A stretch of DNA of 34,165 nucleotides from Peptoniphilus_A sp022767005 (GCF_050315115.1 NZ_JBNPOJ010000018.1:1-34165), one strand, 5' to 3'; shown: positions 24,178 through 32,473, numbered from the stretch's first letter. The notes: generated by a model not told the origin, from the letters alone. Translations and numbers: made by a program.

Positions 24178-25939
24178 CTACATCACCGACCTGTTCTAAT
24201 TCTTTAAGTTCACTGTCAATTTTATCTTTTATTGCGTCAATTTTTTCTAATTCGTCATTTGGCACATACTTCATTCTCGCAATATTTTCTTTTACATCAA
24301 GTTTTTCTATTTCACTAAAGTAAGCACCCTTTTCCAATGCTTCTTGACATTTGTCGTAGAAGTAAAGGATTGTATCAAGCATCTTGAATTGCTTTTCAAG
24401 AGGACAGAAAGTATCTACATCGTGAAAGGCATTTTGTTGTAAAAAGTCTTCACGAATTGACTTTGTTGTGTCAAGTTTAACTTGGTCTTCGTCAGATAAT
24501 GTATCACGACCTACTAGTCTTACGACTTCTAGTAATGAAGTTTCTTCTTGTAAAAGTGCCATGGCTCTTTTTCTTAGCAAAGAAAATCTTCTATCTACAT
24601 TCTCGTCTAAATATTTATCAATTTTAGATTGATAAAGTGAATAGGAATCAATCCAGTTAATAGCTGGGAAGTGTCTTTGGTAAGACAAATCGTAGTCAAG
24701 TTTCCAAAATATTTTTACAATTCTAAGTGTATTTTGAGTAACTGGTTCAGAAATATCTCCTCCTGGAGGGGAAACTGCACCTATTACAGAAAGTGCTCCT
24801 TCTCTTTCTTCGCTGCCATTTACAATAACACGACCTGCTCTTTCATAAAATTCTGCAATTCTTGAGCCAAGGTATGCTGGATAACCTTCGTCGCCTGGCA
24901 TTTCTTCAAGACGACCAGACATTTCACGAAGGGCTTCTGCCCAACGAGAAGTGGAGTCAGCCATCATTGCAACAGAATAACCCATATCTCTAAAATATTC
25001 TGAAATTGTAATTCCTGTGTAAATTGATGCTTCACGTGCTGCTACTGGCATATTTGATGTGTTGGCAATAAGCACTGTCCTCTTCATAATTGATTCGCCA
25101 GTTGAAGGATCCATTAACTCTGGAAATTCCATAAGTACGTCTGTCATTTCGTTTCCACGTTCGCCACAGCCTACATAGACAACTATTTGTGCATCTGCCC
25201 ATTTTGCAAGTTGATGTTGTACAACTGTTTTGCCTGAACCAAAAGGTCCTGGAATGGCAGCAGTACCACCCTTTGTAATTGGGAAAAATGTATCTATTAC
25301 TCTTTGTCCAGTAACGAGGGGTTCCTTTGGATCGACCTTTTTCTTGTAAGGTCTTCCCTTTCTTACTGGCCATTTTTGTATCATCGTTAGATTTTTGTCG
25401 CCCTTTTCTGTTTCTATTGTTGCAATAGTTTCTTCTACGGTAAAAGAGCCTTCTTTAATGTCTTTTATCTTGCCCTTTATTCCATTGGGTACCATAATTT
25501 TATGAGTTACAACTGCTGTTTCTTCAACTGTTCCAAGAATATCTCCTGCTTCAACTTCATCTCCAACATTTGCAACTTTTTTAAATTCCCATTTTTTTTC
25601 TCTATTTAAAGGATTTACTATAACTCCTCTTTTTAAAAAGTCTCCAGCTTCGTTTCTAAGTCCAACAAGAGGTCTTTGAATTCCGTCAAACATTTGCTCA
25701 ATCATTCCAGGACCAAGCTCAACGGAAAGTGGCGCTCCTGTCGTATATACTTCATCTCCAGGGCCAATACCTGTTGTTTCTTCATAAACTTGAATGGAAG
25801 CCTTGTCGCCTCTCATTTCAATTACTTCGCCAATAAGTTTGTCTTTAGAAACTTCTACTACGTCATAGACATTGGCATCTTCCATGCCACTTGCTACAAC
25901 TAGTGGTCCGGATACTTTAATTATCTTTCCTGATTTCAA
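24170..25939 (-). CDS. ntpA: V-type ATP synthase subunit A (catalytic)
   Basis: The 589-residue protein is the catalytic subunit, of usual length. The Walker A loop GPFGSGKT is at residues 231-238. The bulge or non-homologous region specific to V/A-type A subunits lies at about 115-190. The segment SRWAEALREMSGRLEEMPGDEGYPAYL is further downstream, and PPGGDISEPVTQ after it. It hydrolyses or makes ATP at the A/B interface. AGGAGG precedes the ATG. The gap to the F-subunit gene is 26 bases. Confidence 0.97.
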   Translation of the reverse strand: MKSGKIIKVSGPLVVASGMEDANVYDVVEVSKDKLIGEVIEMRGDKASIQVYEETTGIGPGDEVYTTGAPLSVELGPGMIEQMFDGIQRPLVGLRNEAGDFLKRGVIVNPLNREKKWEFKKVANVGDEVEAGDILGTVEETAVVTHKIMVPNGIKGKIKDIKEGSFTVEETIATIETEKGDKNLTMIQKWPVRKGRPYKKKVDPKEPLVTGQRVIDTFFPITKGGTAAIPGPFGSGKTVVQHQLAKWADAQIVVYVGCGERGNEMTDVLMEFPELMDPSTGESIMKRTVLIANTSNMPVAAREASIYTGITISEYFRDMGYSVAMMADSTSRWAEALREMSGRLEEMPGDEGYPAYLGSRIAEFYERAGRVIVNGSEEREGALSVIGAVSPPGGDISEPVTQNTLRIVKIFWKLDYDLSYQRHFPAINWIDSYSLYQSKIDKYLDENVDRRFSLLRKRAMALLQEETSLLEVVRLVGRDTLSDEDQVKLDTTKSIREDFLQQNAFHDVDTFCPLEKQFKMLDTILYFYDKCQEALEKGAYFSEIEKLDVKENIARMKYVPNDELEKIDAIKDKIDSELKELEQVGDVDA

Positions 25940-25965
25940 TAAAGCTCCTCCTCATAAAAAGGTGA

Positions 25966-26280
25966 TTAATCACCTAATATATTTGCTCCAACTGCCTTTT
26001 CAACATTTTTGTTTAAGTTATTCATGCCTATACCAAGAGTTCCCTTGTTGGAGGGAATTACTATAATGGCAGGCAATAATTTGTCATTATATCTATCAAT
26101 GGTATTAGGTATTTTTTCTGCAAGTTCTTCTGTTATATAAATTACACCGTAATCTTTTTTTGCAAGGGCATCAACTTTAGCCCTAGCATCTTTTTCTTCG
26201 TAACTTACGAAGACATCTATTCCAATAGCCTTAAAGGATAGAACTGAATCCTTATCGCCAATAACCGCTATTTTATACAT
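25966..26280 (-). CDS. ntpG: V-type ATP synthase subunit F
   Basis: I take the ATG at 26280, giving 104 residues that begin MYKIAVIGDKDSVLSFKAIGI, the usual start of F subunits; a longer frame to 26313 would add 11 unlikely residues, and a GTG at 26289 is possible. F is a Rossmann-like small subunit that binds D in the central shaft (called NtpG in Enterococcus hirae). KDYGVIYITEELAEKIPNTI is the conserved middle. The start overlaps the C-subunit stop by 8 bases. Confidence 0.92.
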   Translation of the reverse strand: MYKIAVIGDKDSVLSFKAIGIDVFVSYEEKDARAKVDALAKKDYGVIYITEELAEKIPNTIDRYNDKLLPAIIVIPSNKGTLGIGMNNLNKNVEKAVGANILGD

Positions 26281-27265
26281 AACTATCACGCAACTTTTCT
26301 CTAATAAATTCACTATCTAGTCTATTTAATTTAGAAACTAAAATAATTCTAAGATTTTTAATTTCCATTTCTTTAGCCAAAGCATTGGCAAATATAATTT
26401 CTGGACCATAAGTGATGTACTTTACATCTTTTATCAAATCTATAAAGTAATTATCCATCTCTTTTTCAAAGTTCGAAAGATTTCCTTTCTCCTTAAAAGA
26501 ATCTAAGGCATCTTTAATATACTTGTAAATATCAAGTTTTTTAAAGGCATCTGTGTCTGAACTTATATCTCTATTTAATAAATCCATATAAGTTTCTTCT
26601 CTGACATTTCCGCCTATTATGATTACATTTCTCAAGAATTCAACATCTTTTTTTTGCTTTTTAGCTCTTAGAAGTGTTCTAATATTTGTAAAATCAATTA
26701 AATTTTTTGCATATTTTATAAATAAGTCAACTTCAGACTCTTTTGCAAGTTCAAGTAATTCCTTGAAATAAGCGTTGTCGAGATATATATCAATTAGCTG
26801 TGGATCTTTTTTTTCTTCGTAAATCTCCGCAACTTTCGCTATAAGCTCAAAATATTTATTCTTTTTGCTGCCTTTAATTAGAGCATCTCTATATTCTTTT
26901 AAGTCAAAATCTCCAATATTCATATAAAGATCTTTTAAGTCCTTTTTCCCAATATCTTCTTTTATTAGAACTTTTAAATTGTGATAAAAATACTTCAATG
27001 TTACAAGAAGAATGGGAATTTTGGAAGGAGAAATATCGTAAAGTTCGTCGTAAAACCTTGTTAGCTCTTCTTTTAAAATATATTCATATTCTGTGGGAGA
27101 AGAGATTTTATTTATATATTTGTTATAAACTGTATCAGATAGAGATCTAAGTGCGTCTTCCAAGAAATCCCCTTCAGAAATCCTTATAAAGTTTTCACTT
27201 TTTAAAAGCTCCTTTTCCAAGACTCTAAGTCTTGTGGAACTTTGGATAAATTTACTTCTATCCAT
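26273..27265 (-). CDS. ntpC: V-type ATP synthase subunit C
   Basis: The 330-residue all-helical protein matches the C subunit (the d-type socket joining the central shaft to the membrane rotor). Typical parts are the N-terminal RLRVLEKELL, FLEDALRSLSDTVY, and the late LIKDVKYITYGPEIIFANALAKEMEIKNLRIILVSKLN, whose GPEIIFAN...KE..NLR is the most conserved stretch of the family. It lies 17 bases after the E gene in the operon. Confidence 0.93.
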   Translation of the reverse strand: MDRSKFIQSSTRLRVLEKELLKSENFIRISEGDFLEDALRSLSDTVYNKYINKISSPTEYEYILKEELTRFYDELYDISPSKIPILLVTLKYFYHNLKVLIKEDIGKKDLKDLYMNIGDFDLKEYRDALIKGSKKNKYFELIAKVAEIYEEKKDPQLIDIYLDNAYFKELLELAKESEVDLFIKYAKNLIDFTNIRTLLRAKKQKKDVEFLRNVIIIGGNVREETYMDLLNRDISSDTDAFKKLDIYKYIKDALDSFKEKGNLSNFEKEMDNYFIDLIKDVKYITYGPEIIFANALAKEMEIKNLRIILVSKLNRLDSEFIREKLRDSYV

Positions 27266-27282
27266 TTAACCACCTTTTCCTT

Positions 27283-27831
27283 TTAACTGAAAAGTTTTTC
27301 AGCTAAAAATTTTTCTAACTCTTCTCTTTCAGATTTCACAATAGCTCTAAAGTCGCCATTGTAAATTAAATTTCCATCGTGTAGGACAAATCCTCTGTCA
27401 ACATCCTTGTCAGATACTTTGAAACCAAGATTTGCATTTTTAACTGCTTCTCTATATTTACTTGGTACATCTAAAATTGAATTTTTGTCATCTACGCCTT
27501 CAACATTATTTTTTACAAATTTCACAAAATCTTCTTCTGATAAATTTTCAAGTTCTACTATTGCTTTTTCAAGAATTCTATCTATAACCTTATGCTTTTC
27601 TGCTAAAACGTCATCTCTCGCCTTTAGCTCGGCACTTGATTTTGCTCTTTTTAAAATGTCTTCTCTTTCTCTTTTTGAGATTTCATTGATTTTATCAGCT
27701 AAAAATTTTGCATCATCTTTTCTTTTTTCTACAATTGTGTTTTTTTTGTCTTCAGCTTCTGCTATGATTTCATCTGCCTTTGTTTTTGCATCCTCAATAA
27801 TTTTATTTAAAATATTTTCAAGTCCTGCCAT
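27283..27831 (-). CDS. ntpE: V-type ATP synthase subunit E (peripheral stalk)
   Basis: The 182-residue protein has a long N-terminal coiled coil (about residues 1-90, rich in Lys, Glu and Ala) and a globular C-terminal domain ending FLAEKLFS. E pairs with the G/H subunit to form the stator stalk. AGGTGA upstream of the ATG overlaps the end of the K gene. The C-terminal domain contains the usual DRGFVLHDGNLIYNGDFRAIV segment. Confidence 0.92.
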   Translation of the reverse strand: MAGLENILNKIIEDAKTKADEIIAEAEDKKNTIVEKRKDDAKFLADKINEISKREREDILKRAKSSAELKARDDVLAEKHKVIDRILEKAIVELENLSEEDFVKFVKNNVEGVDDKNSILDVPSKYREAVKNANLGFKVSDKDVDRGFVLHDGNLIYNGDFRAIVKSEREELEKFLAEKLFS

Positions 27832-27839
27832 AGTATCAC

Positions 27840-28310
27840 CTAGGCTCTAAATAGGATAAAGAATGAAATTGCAAAGGCAAGAATTGCATAAAGTTCAACC
27901 ATTACTGCAAAGATAATACCCTTTGCTTGTTGTTCTTCATTTTTTGCCAAAATATTAATACCAGCAACAGAAACTTTACCTTGTGCAATTGCAGATATAA
28001 GTCCAGCAAGTCCAATTACTGCACCACTTGCCATGTACATAAATCCAGTGTTTACTGGAGTGTCTGCTGAAAGTCTAAATAAAATAAATAGTCCAATTAC
28101 AAATCCGTAAAGGCCTTGTGTACCTGGTAGTAATTGAAGTACAAGGGATTTACCAAATTTTTCTGGTTCGTCAATTACTACTCCTGCTGCAGCTTCACCT
28201 GCCATACCTACTCCCTTAGCAGATCCAGCACCTGAAAGTGCAACTGCAAAGAAAATTCCAATTGATCCTAAAATCAATCCACCGTATTCTCCCATTAATC
28301 CATTTAACAT
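27840..28310 (-). CDS. ntpK: V-type ATP synthase subunit K (Na+-type rotor ring proteolipid)
   Basis: The 156-residue protein has four transmembrane helices made from two related hairpins (GAGSAKGVGMAGEAA in the first), the size of E. hirae NtpK. The residues that bind Na+ there are all present at the same numbers: Leu61, Thr64, Gln65 and Tyr68 in LPGTQGLY, Gln110 in AIAQGK, and the ion-carrying Glu139 in MVELYA. This argues that the enzyme translocates Na+. AGGAGG precedes the ATG. Confidence 0.95.
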   Translation of the reverse strand: MLNGLMGEYGGLILGSIGIFFAVALSGAGSAKGVGMAGEAAAGVVIDEPEKFGKSLVLQLLPGTQGLYGFVIGLFILFRLSADTPVNTGFMYMASGAVIGLAGLISAIAQGKVSVAGINILAKNEEQQAKGIIFAVMVELYAILAFAISFFILFRA

Positions 28311-28320
28311 ATTAATCCTC

Positions 28321-30267
28321 CTAGTCTATATTAAAGTAATCTGAATTTTCTATCATTTTTTTGAAAGGTATGCCTCCACCTTCATAAAATTTATTAAACA
28401 TTTCTACATAAGTAAGCCTTGCCGTATGAACATAGGCTGACAAATAAGAAAGGAAAGCATTAAATAATTGAAATACAACAAAAATAATTATTGCAAATAT
28501 TTTTCCAATTATATTTGAACCAAAAAGCATTCCAGCAATCATATTTATGGCAAGTCCCAAGAAAGAACCAGATAAAACTAATGCCATAAGTCTTAGGTAA
28601 GACACAAAATCTCCTAGATAAGAAGAAATTCCGTATAGGGAATAAACTCCCCAACCAATTTTTCCTGCTGTCGATTTTTCTTCACGTCCACCAGTTGCAA
28701 CTATGCCAATCATTCCAAGTACCATTATTACTAATAATACCTTTCCAAAGTGTTCAACTTGCGGAAGAACTTTGCTTAAAATAAATCCAATTGCACCTAG
28801 CACTGCCATGTACCAAAATCCAACATCAAATAATGCATCCTTTGGTTTTCCGTCACGAATATCCATATAAGCCTTGATTCCAAGACCAAAGAATATGTGA
28901 ATTCCACCTAGTATTAGTGAAAGGATTACTAAAAGTGTAGAATCCTCTGCTGGATCTATTAAGCTTGGAAGCTCAATTATTCCTCCAAAGAAGGAACCAA
29001 ATACAAGCCCAAATATCATTGCAGAAATGGAAAGGTAATTGAAAAATTTTATAAACTTTCTCTTTTTTTCTGTCAATTTAAAAGTTTTAAGCGCAAAAAG
29101 TGTGCCTAAAAATACTAAAAGTCCGTATCCAAAATCGCCAACCATTATACCTGCAAATATAAAATAAAAAGGTGCAAAGAAAGGTGTTGGGTCGATTTCA
29201 TTGTACTTTGGCATTGAATACATTTCCGTCATAAGTTCAAAGGGACTTACAAAGGAATTGTTTTTTAGTAAAATCGGAACCTTACCTGAATCTCTATTTG
29301 CATCTTCCGCATTTAGATAATAATCATCGCCACATACTTTTTTTACTTCATCTTCGAAGTTATTTAATCTTTCGCTTGGAACATAACCTTCAATTAAGTT
29401 AAGCTTTGTTGTTTTTAAAAATTTTCTCTCTGAAATTATCTTAATTTTTTCATTGCGATAATATTCATAGGAAATTTTAAAATCTTCTAAATATTTTAAA
29501 TAAGTCTTTAGCTCTTCTTCTATATTTTTATTCTTTTCAAAAAGAAACTCTTTATCTTTCTCATAGGTCTCTATCTTGTCCTTAACTTTGCCATCTGCTT
29601 TGACATTTATAGGTGTAAATCCAAAATTTGAAAATAGAGTTTTTACCTCATTCTCCACAGATTTTTCAACTATTATGAGATAATAATAAAAGTTTTTGTC
29701 CTTTGAAACCCTTTCAATATACACGAGGTCATTTTTTATAAATTCACTCTCGAATTCAGCTCCATGGCTTGTCGATATAGTTCCCGTGTAAATGTTTACA
29801 GAGCCCATTGAATTAATATCCTTCAATGAAGATGATAGATTCTCCCATGGTTTAAGTTCCACTATCTTTGATTCAATATTTTGAATTTTGCTATTGTTTT
29901 TATCCTTAGCATCTACAAGAGCTTTTATCTCTGAATCGATTTTCTCGAAGGGAAAGGCAATTGCTCTGGAGGCAAGTTCCTCCAAGGTAATGTCTTCTAC
30001 TCCCTCTTTCATGGCTTTAATAGGATTTTCCTTTTCTTTAAACTTTAGCAGCAGATCAATATCGTCCTTTGACCTCTTAATTTTATCATCAATTTCTATT
30101 AAATCTTCTGAAGATCTAGGCCTTGAAAAATCATCTTCTGAAAAATCAGAATCAAAATTGGACTCGTCAATGTGAACATAATTAAATTTTTGAAATTTAT
30201 TAATTAATTTTTCTCTATCCTCATCAAAGATAAAGAGTTTGAATTTTTTCATGTTAACTATTGCCAT
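28321..30267 (-). CDS. ntpI: V-type ATP synthase subunit I (membrane stator, a-subunit)
   Basis: The 648-residue protein has a soluble N-terminal half with coiled-coil arms (to about residue 340) and a C-terminal half of seven or eight membrane helices. The essential arginine of the ion channel is in SYLRLMAL (about residue 559), and the C-terminal signature ARLTYVEMFNKFYEGGG follows. It forms the half-channels against the K ring. ATG 30267 overlaps the stalk-subunit stop by 14 bases; an ATG five codons later is an alternative start. Confidence 0.93.
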   Translation of the reverse strand: MAIVNMKKFKLFIFDEDREKLINKFQKFNYVHIDESNFDSDFSEDDFSRPRSSEDLIEIDDKIKRSKDDIDLLLKFKEKENPIKAMKEGVEDITLEELASRAIAFPFEKIDSEIKALVDAKDKNNSKIQNIESKIVELKPWENLSSSLKDINSMGSVNIYTGTISTSHGAEFESEFIKNDLVYIERVSKDKNFYYYLIIVEKSVENEVKTLFSNFGFTPINVKADGKVKDKIETYEKDKEFLFEKNKNIEEELKTYLKYLEDFKISYEYYRNEKIKIISERKFLKTTKLNLIEGYVPSERLNNFEDEVKKVCGDDYYLNAEDANRDSGKVPILLKNNSFVSPFELMTEMYSMPKYNEIDPTPFFAPFYFIFAGIMVGDFGYGLLVFLGTLFALKTFKLTEKKRKFIKFFNYLSISAMIFGLVFGSFFGGIIELPSLIDPAEDSTLLVILSLILGGIHIFFGLGIKAYMDIRDGKPKDALFDVGFWYMAVLGAIGFILSKVLPQVEHFGKVLLVIMVLGMIGIVATGGREEKSTAGKIGWGVYSLYGISSYLGDFVSYLRLMALVLSGSFLGLAINMIAGMLFGSNIIGKIFAIIIFVVFQLFNAFLSYLSAYVHTARLTYVEMFNKFYEGGGIPFKKMIENSDYFNID

Positions 30268-30577
30268 TATTCACAATCCTCTCTACCACTGACTTTACAA
30301 TTTCAGCTTCTTTGTCTTTAGAAATTTTTGAAATATCAATAATCTTTTTTTCTGCTTCTTCTCTTATTGGCAATACAGATTCTTCTCCTTCTTTTCTCGC
30401 CTTTTCAAGAAATTCGTCTTTGCTTACCTTTGCCCTTTGGACAATAGCATCATAGGACTCTTCTGCAGCAGATTTTGCTTTTTCTATAATTTCCTTAGCC
30501 TTAACTTCTGCATCGTCAATAATTTTTTTTGCCTCAGCTTCAGTGTCTTTAACTTTTTTTACTGCATCATCTGACAC
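30254..30577 (-). CDS. V-type ATP synthase peripheral stalk subunit (G/H)
   Basis: The 107-residue protein is almost entirely one charged coiled coil rich in Ala, Glu and Lys (EAEAKKIIDDAEVKAKEII), as in the G/H stalk subunit that pairs with E; E. hirae calls it NtpF. It is the first gene of the operon and starts with GTG at 30577, eight bases after GGAGGT. The gene order after it (I, K, E, C, F, A, B, D) equals that of E. hirae ntp. Confidence 0.85.
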   Translation of the reverse strand: MSDDAVKKVKDTEAEAKKIIDDAEVKAKEIIEKAKSAAEESYDAIVQRAKVSKDEFLEKARKEGEESVLPIREEAEKKIIDISKISKDKEAEIVKSVVERIVNNGNS

Positions 30578-30612
30578 TAAATCACCTCCAGTGTAAAATC
30601 TTTTATAGAGTA

Positions 30613-30644
30613 ATTATATCACTTGTTAAATTATTATTTAACAA
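30613..30644 (-). promoter_or_regulatory. Promoter of the V-ATPase operon with a 9-bp palindrome
   Basis: A perfect TATAAT (30618-30613) lies 36 bases before the GTG start. Immediately upstream, TTGTTAAAT (30623-30631) and ATTTAACAA (30636-30644) form a perfect inverted repeat with a 4-base centre, covering the place of the -35 box. It looks like an operator for an unknown regulator. The remaining AT-rich sequence between 30645 and 30780 shows no further feature. Confidence 0.5.
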
Positions 30645-30785
30645 TAATCATAATAAATTTAATTTAAGTTACATTACTTAATACCCCATTAATTTATCTT
30701 TATTTAAAAAAAATAAAAAAAGTGAATTTTTTTATTTTGCTTTTTCTAATTTGATTCTGTAAATTCACACAAGTGTACTAATATT

Positions 30786-30811
30786 AAAAAAACCACTACA
30801 AAAAGTGGTTT
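30786..30811 (-). terminator. Terminator of the salvage/ECF operon
   Basis: AAACCACT (30790-30797) pairs with AGTGGTTT (30804-30811) around a 6-base loop. On the minus strand T residues follow. It lies 20 bases after the stop of the ECF S-component gene. Confidence 0.8.
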
Positions 30812-30831
30812 AAAAATTATGATTAAATTTA

Positions 30832-31377
30832 TTATTTTTTTAAGATATTTTGAAAAGCGTTCATATTGTAAATTTTTGAAACTAATAAGACTGAAAATAA
30901 CTTGTCTGCATAATCCGTTATGATTTGAACTACAAATACAATTACAAAATCTGAAATATCCATGACGGCACGAAGAGCTTGAACAATATAACTTGAACCA
31001 GCTGTTGTAACTGTACCAAAAAGATATGTTGCTATAAGTGCAGATGAAATTGCAACTGGAATAGACATAGCCGGTGTGAGATAAAATTTTGATAAAAACT
31101 TATCTCTTTTCAAAAATTTAAAGTAACCTGATGTAAATCCTACTATAATTTGTGTCGGCATAAAATAAATTGCAATTGGATCTCCTATGCTATTTGCAAA
31201 TGCGGAAATTATTCCAGTCAAAATTCCAAAAGCTGGTCCAAAAGAAAAACCAGCCATTATTGTTCCAATAGAATCGAGATATACTGGAAGCTTTAATACT
31301 ACGGCAAGCCATGCACTTACAGAGTTTATTGCGACACAAAGTGCAATAAAAGTGACTTTTTTTGAACTCATTTTCAT
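30832..31377 (-). CDS. ECF transporter substrate-binding (S) component, probably queuosine/queuine or nucleoside
   Basis: The 181-residue protein has about six hydrophobic helices and the look of an energy-coupling-factor S component: KKVTFIALCVAINSVSAWLAV at the start, LPVYLDSIGTIMAGFSFGPAFGILTGIISAF (residues 30-60) and later ALRAVMDISDFVIVF. It lacks the ATPase and T subunits, which are normally shared and encoded elsewhere. It overlaps the upstream nucleoside hydrolase-like gene by 4 bases (ATGA), so the two act together, and both lie behind a preQ1-I-like riboswitch. In Clostridioides difficile a QrtT ECF S component and a QueK hydrolase take part in queuosine salvage; that parallel is the basis of the substrate guess. 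S components cannot be assigned substrates reliably by eye. Confidence 0.75.
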   Translation of the reverse strand: MKMSSKKVTFIALCVAINSVSAWLAVVLKLPVYLDSIGTIMAGFSFGPAFGILTGIISAFANSIGDPIAIYFMPTQIIVGFTSGYFKFLKRDKFLSKFYLTPAMSIPVAISSALIATYLFGTVTTAGSSYIVQALRAVMDISDFVIVFVVQIITDYADKLFSVLLVSKIYNMNAFQNILKK

Positions 31378-32321
31378 ATTAAATCACCTAAAATATTTTT
31401 ATCTACTTTTGAATTTGTAATTATCTCTATAAATTCCGTCCACACTTCTAACAAATTCAAATCTTCATATAAAATTATATTTTTTTCTCTCTTCATGAAG
31501 TTCATTTCGTCCACCATGAGCATCCCCCTTGCGGGACCATCTGTTATGCATTCTGCACTATAAATGCTCTTCTTAAATAATTCTGGCTTTCTTTCAGCTA
31601 AAATTGTAAGTGTATCATTTATCACTGAACCAATAATTTTTTCATATTCCCAGTGAAAATCCATATAAAAGTTTGTTATTTTTTCTATAAAATTTCCCAT
31701 TTCAAGATTTAATCTCTTAATATAGGATAAAATACTCGGCGTCAATACAAATTTTCTCGTAATATCAAGGGGCATTATTTCAACTTTATTGGGTGCATTT
31801 TTTATAACATAGTCTGCTGCCTCTGGGTCGACATAAAAATTAAATTCAGCGATTGGACTCATGTTCCCATAACTCTTAAAGTTTCCACCCATTATAATAA
31901 TTCTAGTGTCTTTAAATGCAATTCTATCCTTTTTTAATGCTCTAGCAATGTTAGTGAGTGGCCCCAGTGCAAAAATAGTTACATCTCCCTTTTTAGCCTC
32001 TTCTACTAAAAAGTTAATTGCATCGCCATCTATCTCTTTCTCATCATATTTTAGATAAGTTTCGCCAAGACCGTCTTTTCCATGAGTATCCTCTGCGTTG
32101 ATAAATTCTTTAACGAGAGGAGATTTGCTTCCCATATAGATTTTAAAATCTCGATTTAAAAATTTTGAAAGTCTAAGTACATTTTTCCTTCCCTTTTCAA
32201 CGTGCACATTACCTGAAACTAAAGAAATCCCAAGAATATCATATTCCATTACATTATTTGATAAAATAATTGCAATAGAATCGTCAATCCCGGGATCTGC
32301 ATCAATAATAATTTTCTTCAT
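31374..32321 (-). CDS. Nucleoside hydrolase family protein, candidate queuosine hydrolase (QueK-like)
   Basis: I take the ATG at 32321 (GGAGGT just upstream), giving 315 residues; nine codons added by a longer frame are discarded. The IUNH Ca2+ motif DADPGIDD is at residues 7-14, with SGNV (36-39), HGKDGLG (80-86), ALGPLTNIA (118-126) and MGG...EFNFYVDPEAA (144-169) all as in the family. Where most members have a HDP motif near the end, this one has INDTL, so the usual His is Asn235. The enzyme would cleave base from ribose of an unusual nucleoside. The preQ1-I-like leader and the coupled transporter suggest queuosine as substrate. The family is sure; the substrate is inferred. Confidence 0.85.
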   Translation of the reverse strand: MKKIIIDADPGIDDSIAIILSNNVMEYDILGISLVSGNVHVEKGRKNVLRLSKFLNRDFKIYMGSKSPLVKEFINAEDTHGKDGLGETYLKYDEKEIDGDAINFLVEEAKKGDVTIFALGPLTNIARALKKDRIAFKDTRIIIMGGNFKSYGNMSPIAEFNFYVDPEAADYVIKNAPNKVEIMPLDITRKFVLTPSILSYIKRLNLEMGNFIEKITNFYMDFHWEYEKIIGSVINDTLTILAERKPELFKKSIYSAECITDGPARGMLMVDEMNFMKREKNIILYEDLNLLEVWTEFIEIITNSKVDKNILGDLI

Positions 32322-32348
32322 TTTAACCTCCATTTCTTTGGAGAACAA

Positions 32349-32381
32349 TTAGTTTTTTATACTTGGAGTTCCCGAACAAGT
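32349..32381 (-). promoter_or_regulatory. preQ1-I-type riboswitch
   Basis: On the minus strand a 5-bp stem ACTTG/CAAGT (32381-32377 and 32365-32361) closes an 11-base loop. The loop starts TTC and ends in a C (32366) just before the 3' arm, the place of the ligand-pairing cytosine. The tail AUAAAAAACUAA (32360-32349) is, as I recall it, identical to that of the B. subtilis queC aptamer. The pseudoknot helix is weaker than usual (G-C and G-U, then a mismatch). The RNA should start at or next to its first base. Downstream, CTCC (32343-32340) can pair with GGAG of the ribosome site (32331-32328), suggesting control of translation. Confidence 0.72.
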
Positions 32382-32388
32382 AAATTTT

Positions 32389-32417
32389 ATTATACAATAT
32401 ATTTTTTTTATAGACAA
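32389..32417 (-). promoter_or_regulatory. Promoter of the riboswitch-controlled salvage operon
   Basis: TTGTCT (32417-32412) and a perfect TATAAT (32394-32389) are 17 bases apart on the minus strand. The predicted start falls at the first base of the aptamer. Confidence 0.65.
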
Positions 32418-32439
32418 ATTTTCTTTCATCAAGTATAAT
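32411..32439 (+). promoter_or_regulatory. Promoter of the TlpA-like gene, overlapping the divergent promoter
   Basis: TAGACA (32411-32416) and a perfect TATAAT (32434-32439) are 17 bases apart. The -35 box shares five bases with the -35 box of the opposite promoter. The leader holds two near-copies of ATAGGAGT (32441 and 32460); only the second serves the ATG at 32474. Confidence 0.65.
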
Positions 32440-32473
32440 TATAGGAGTAAAAATATATAATAGGAGTGTAAAT

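Noticed and set aside
25032..25373. 113-codon frame within the V-ATPase A gene
   Set aside because: It is an out-of-frame reading of the strongly conserved ntpA gene on the same strand, with a Cys/Arg/Thr bias and no start signal.
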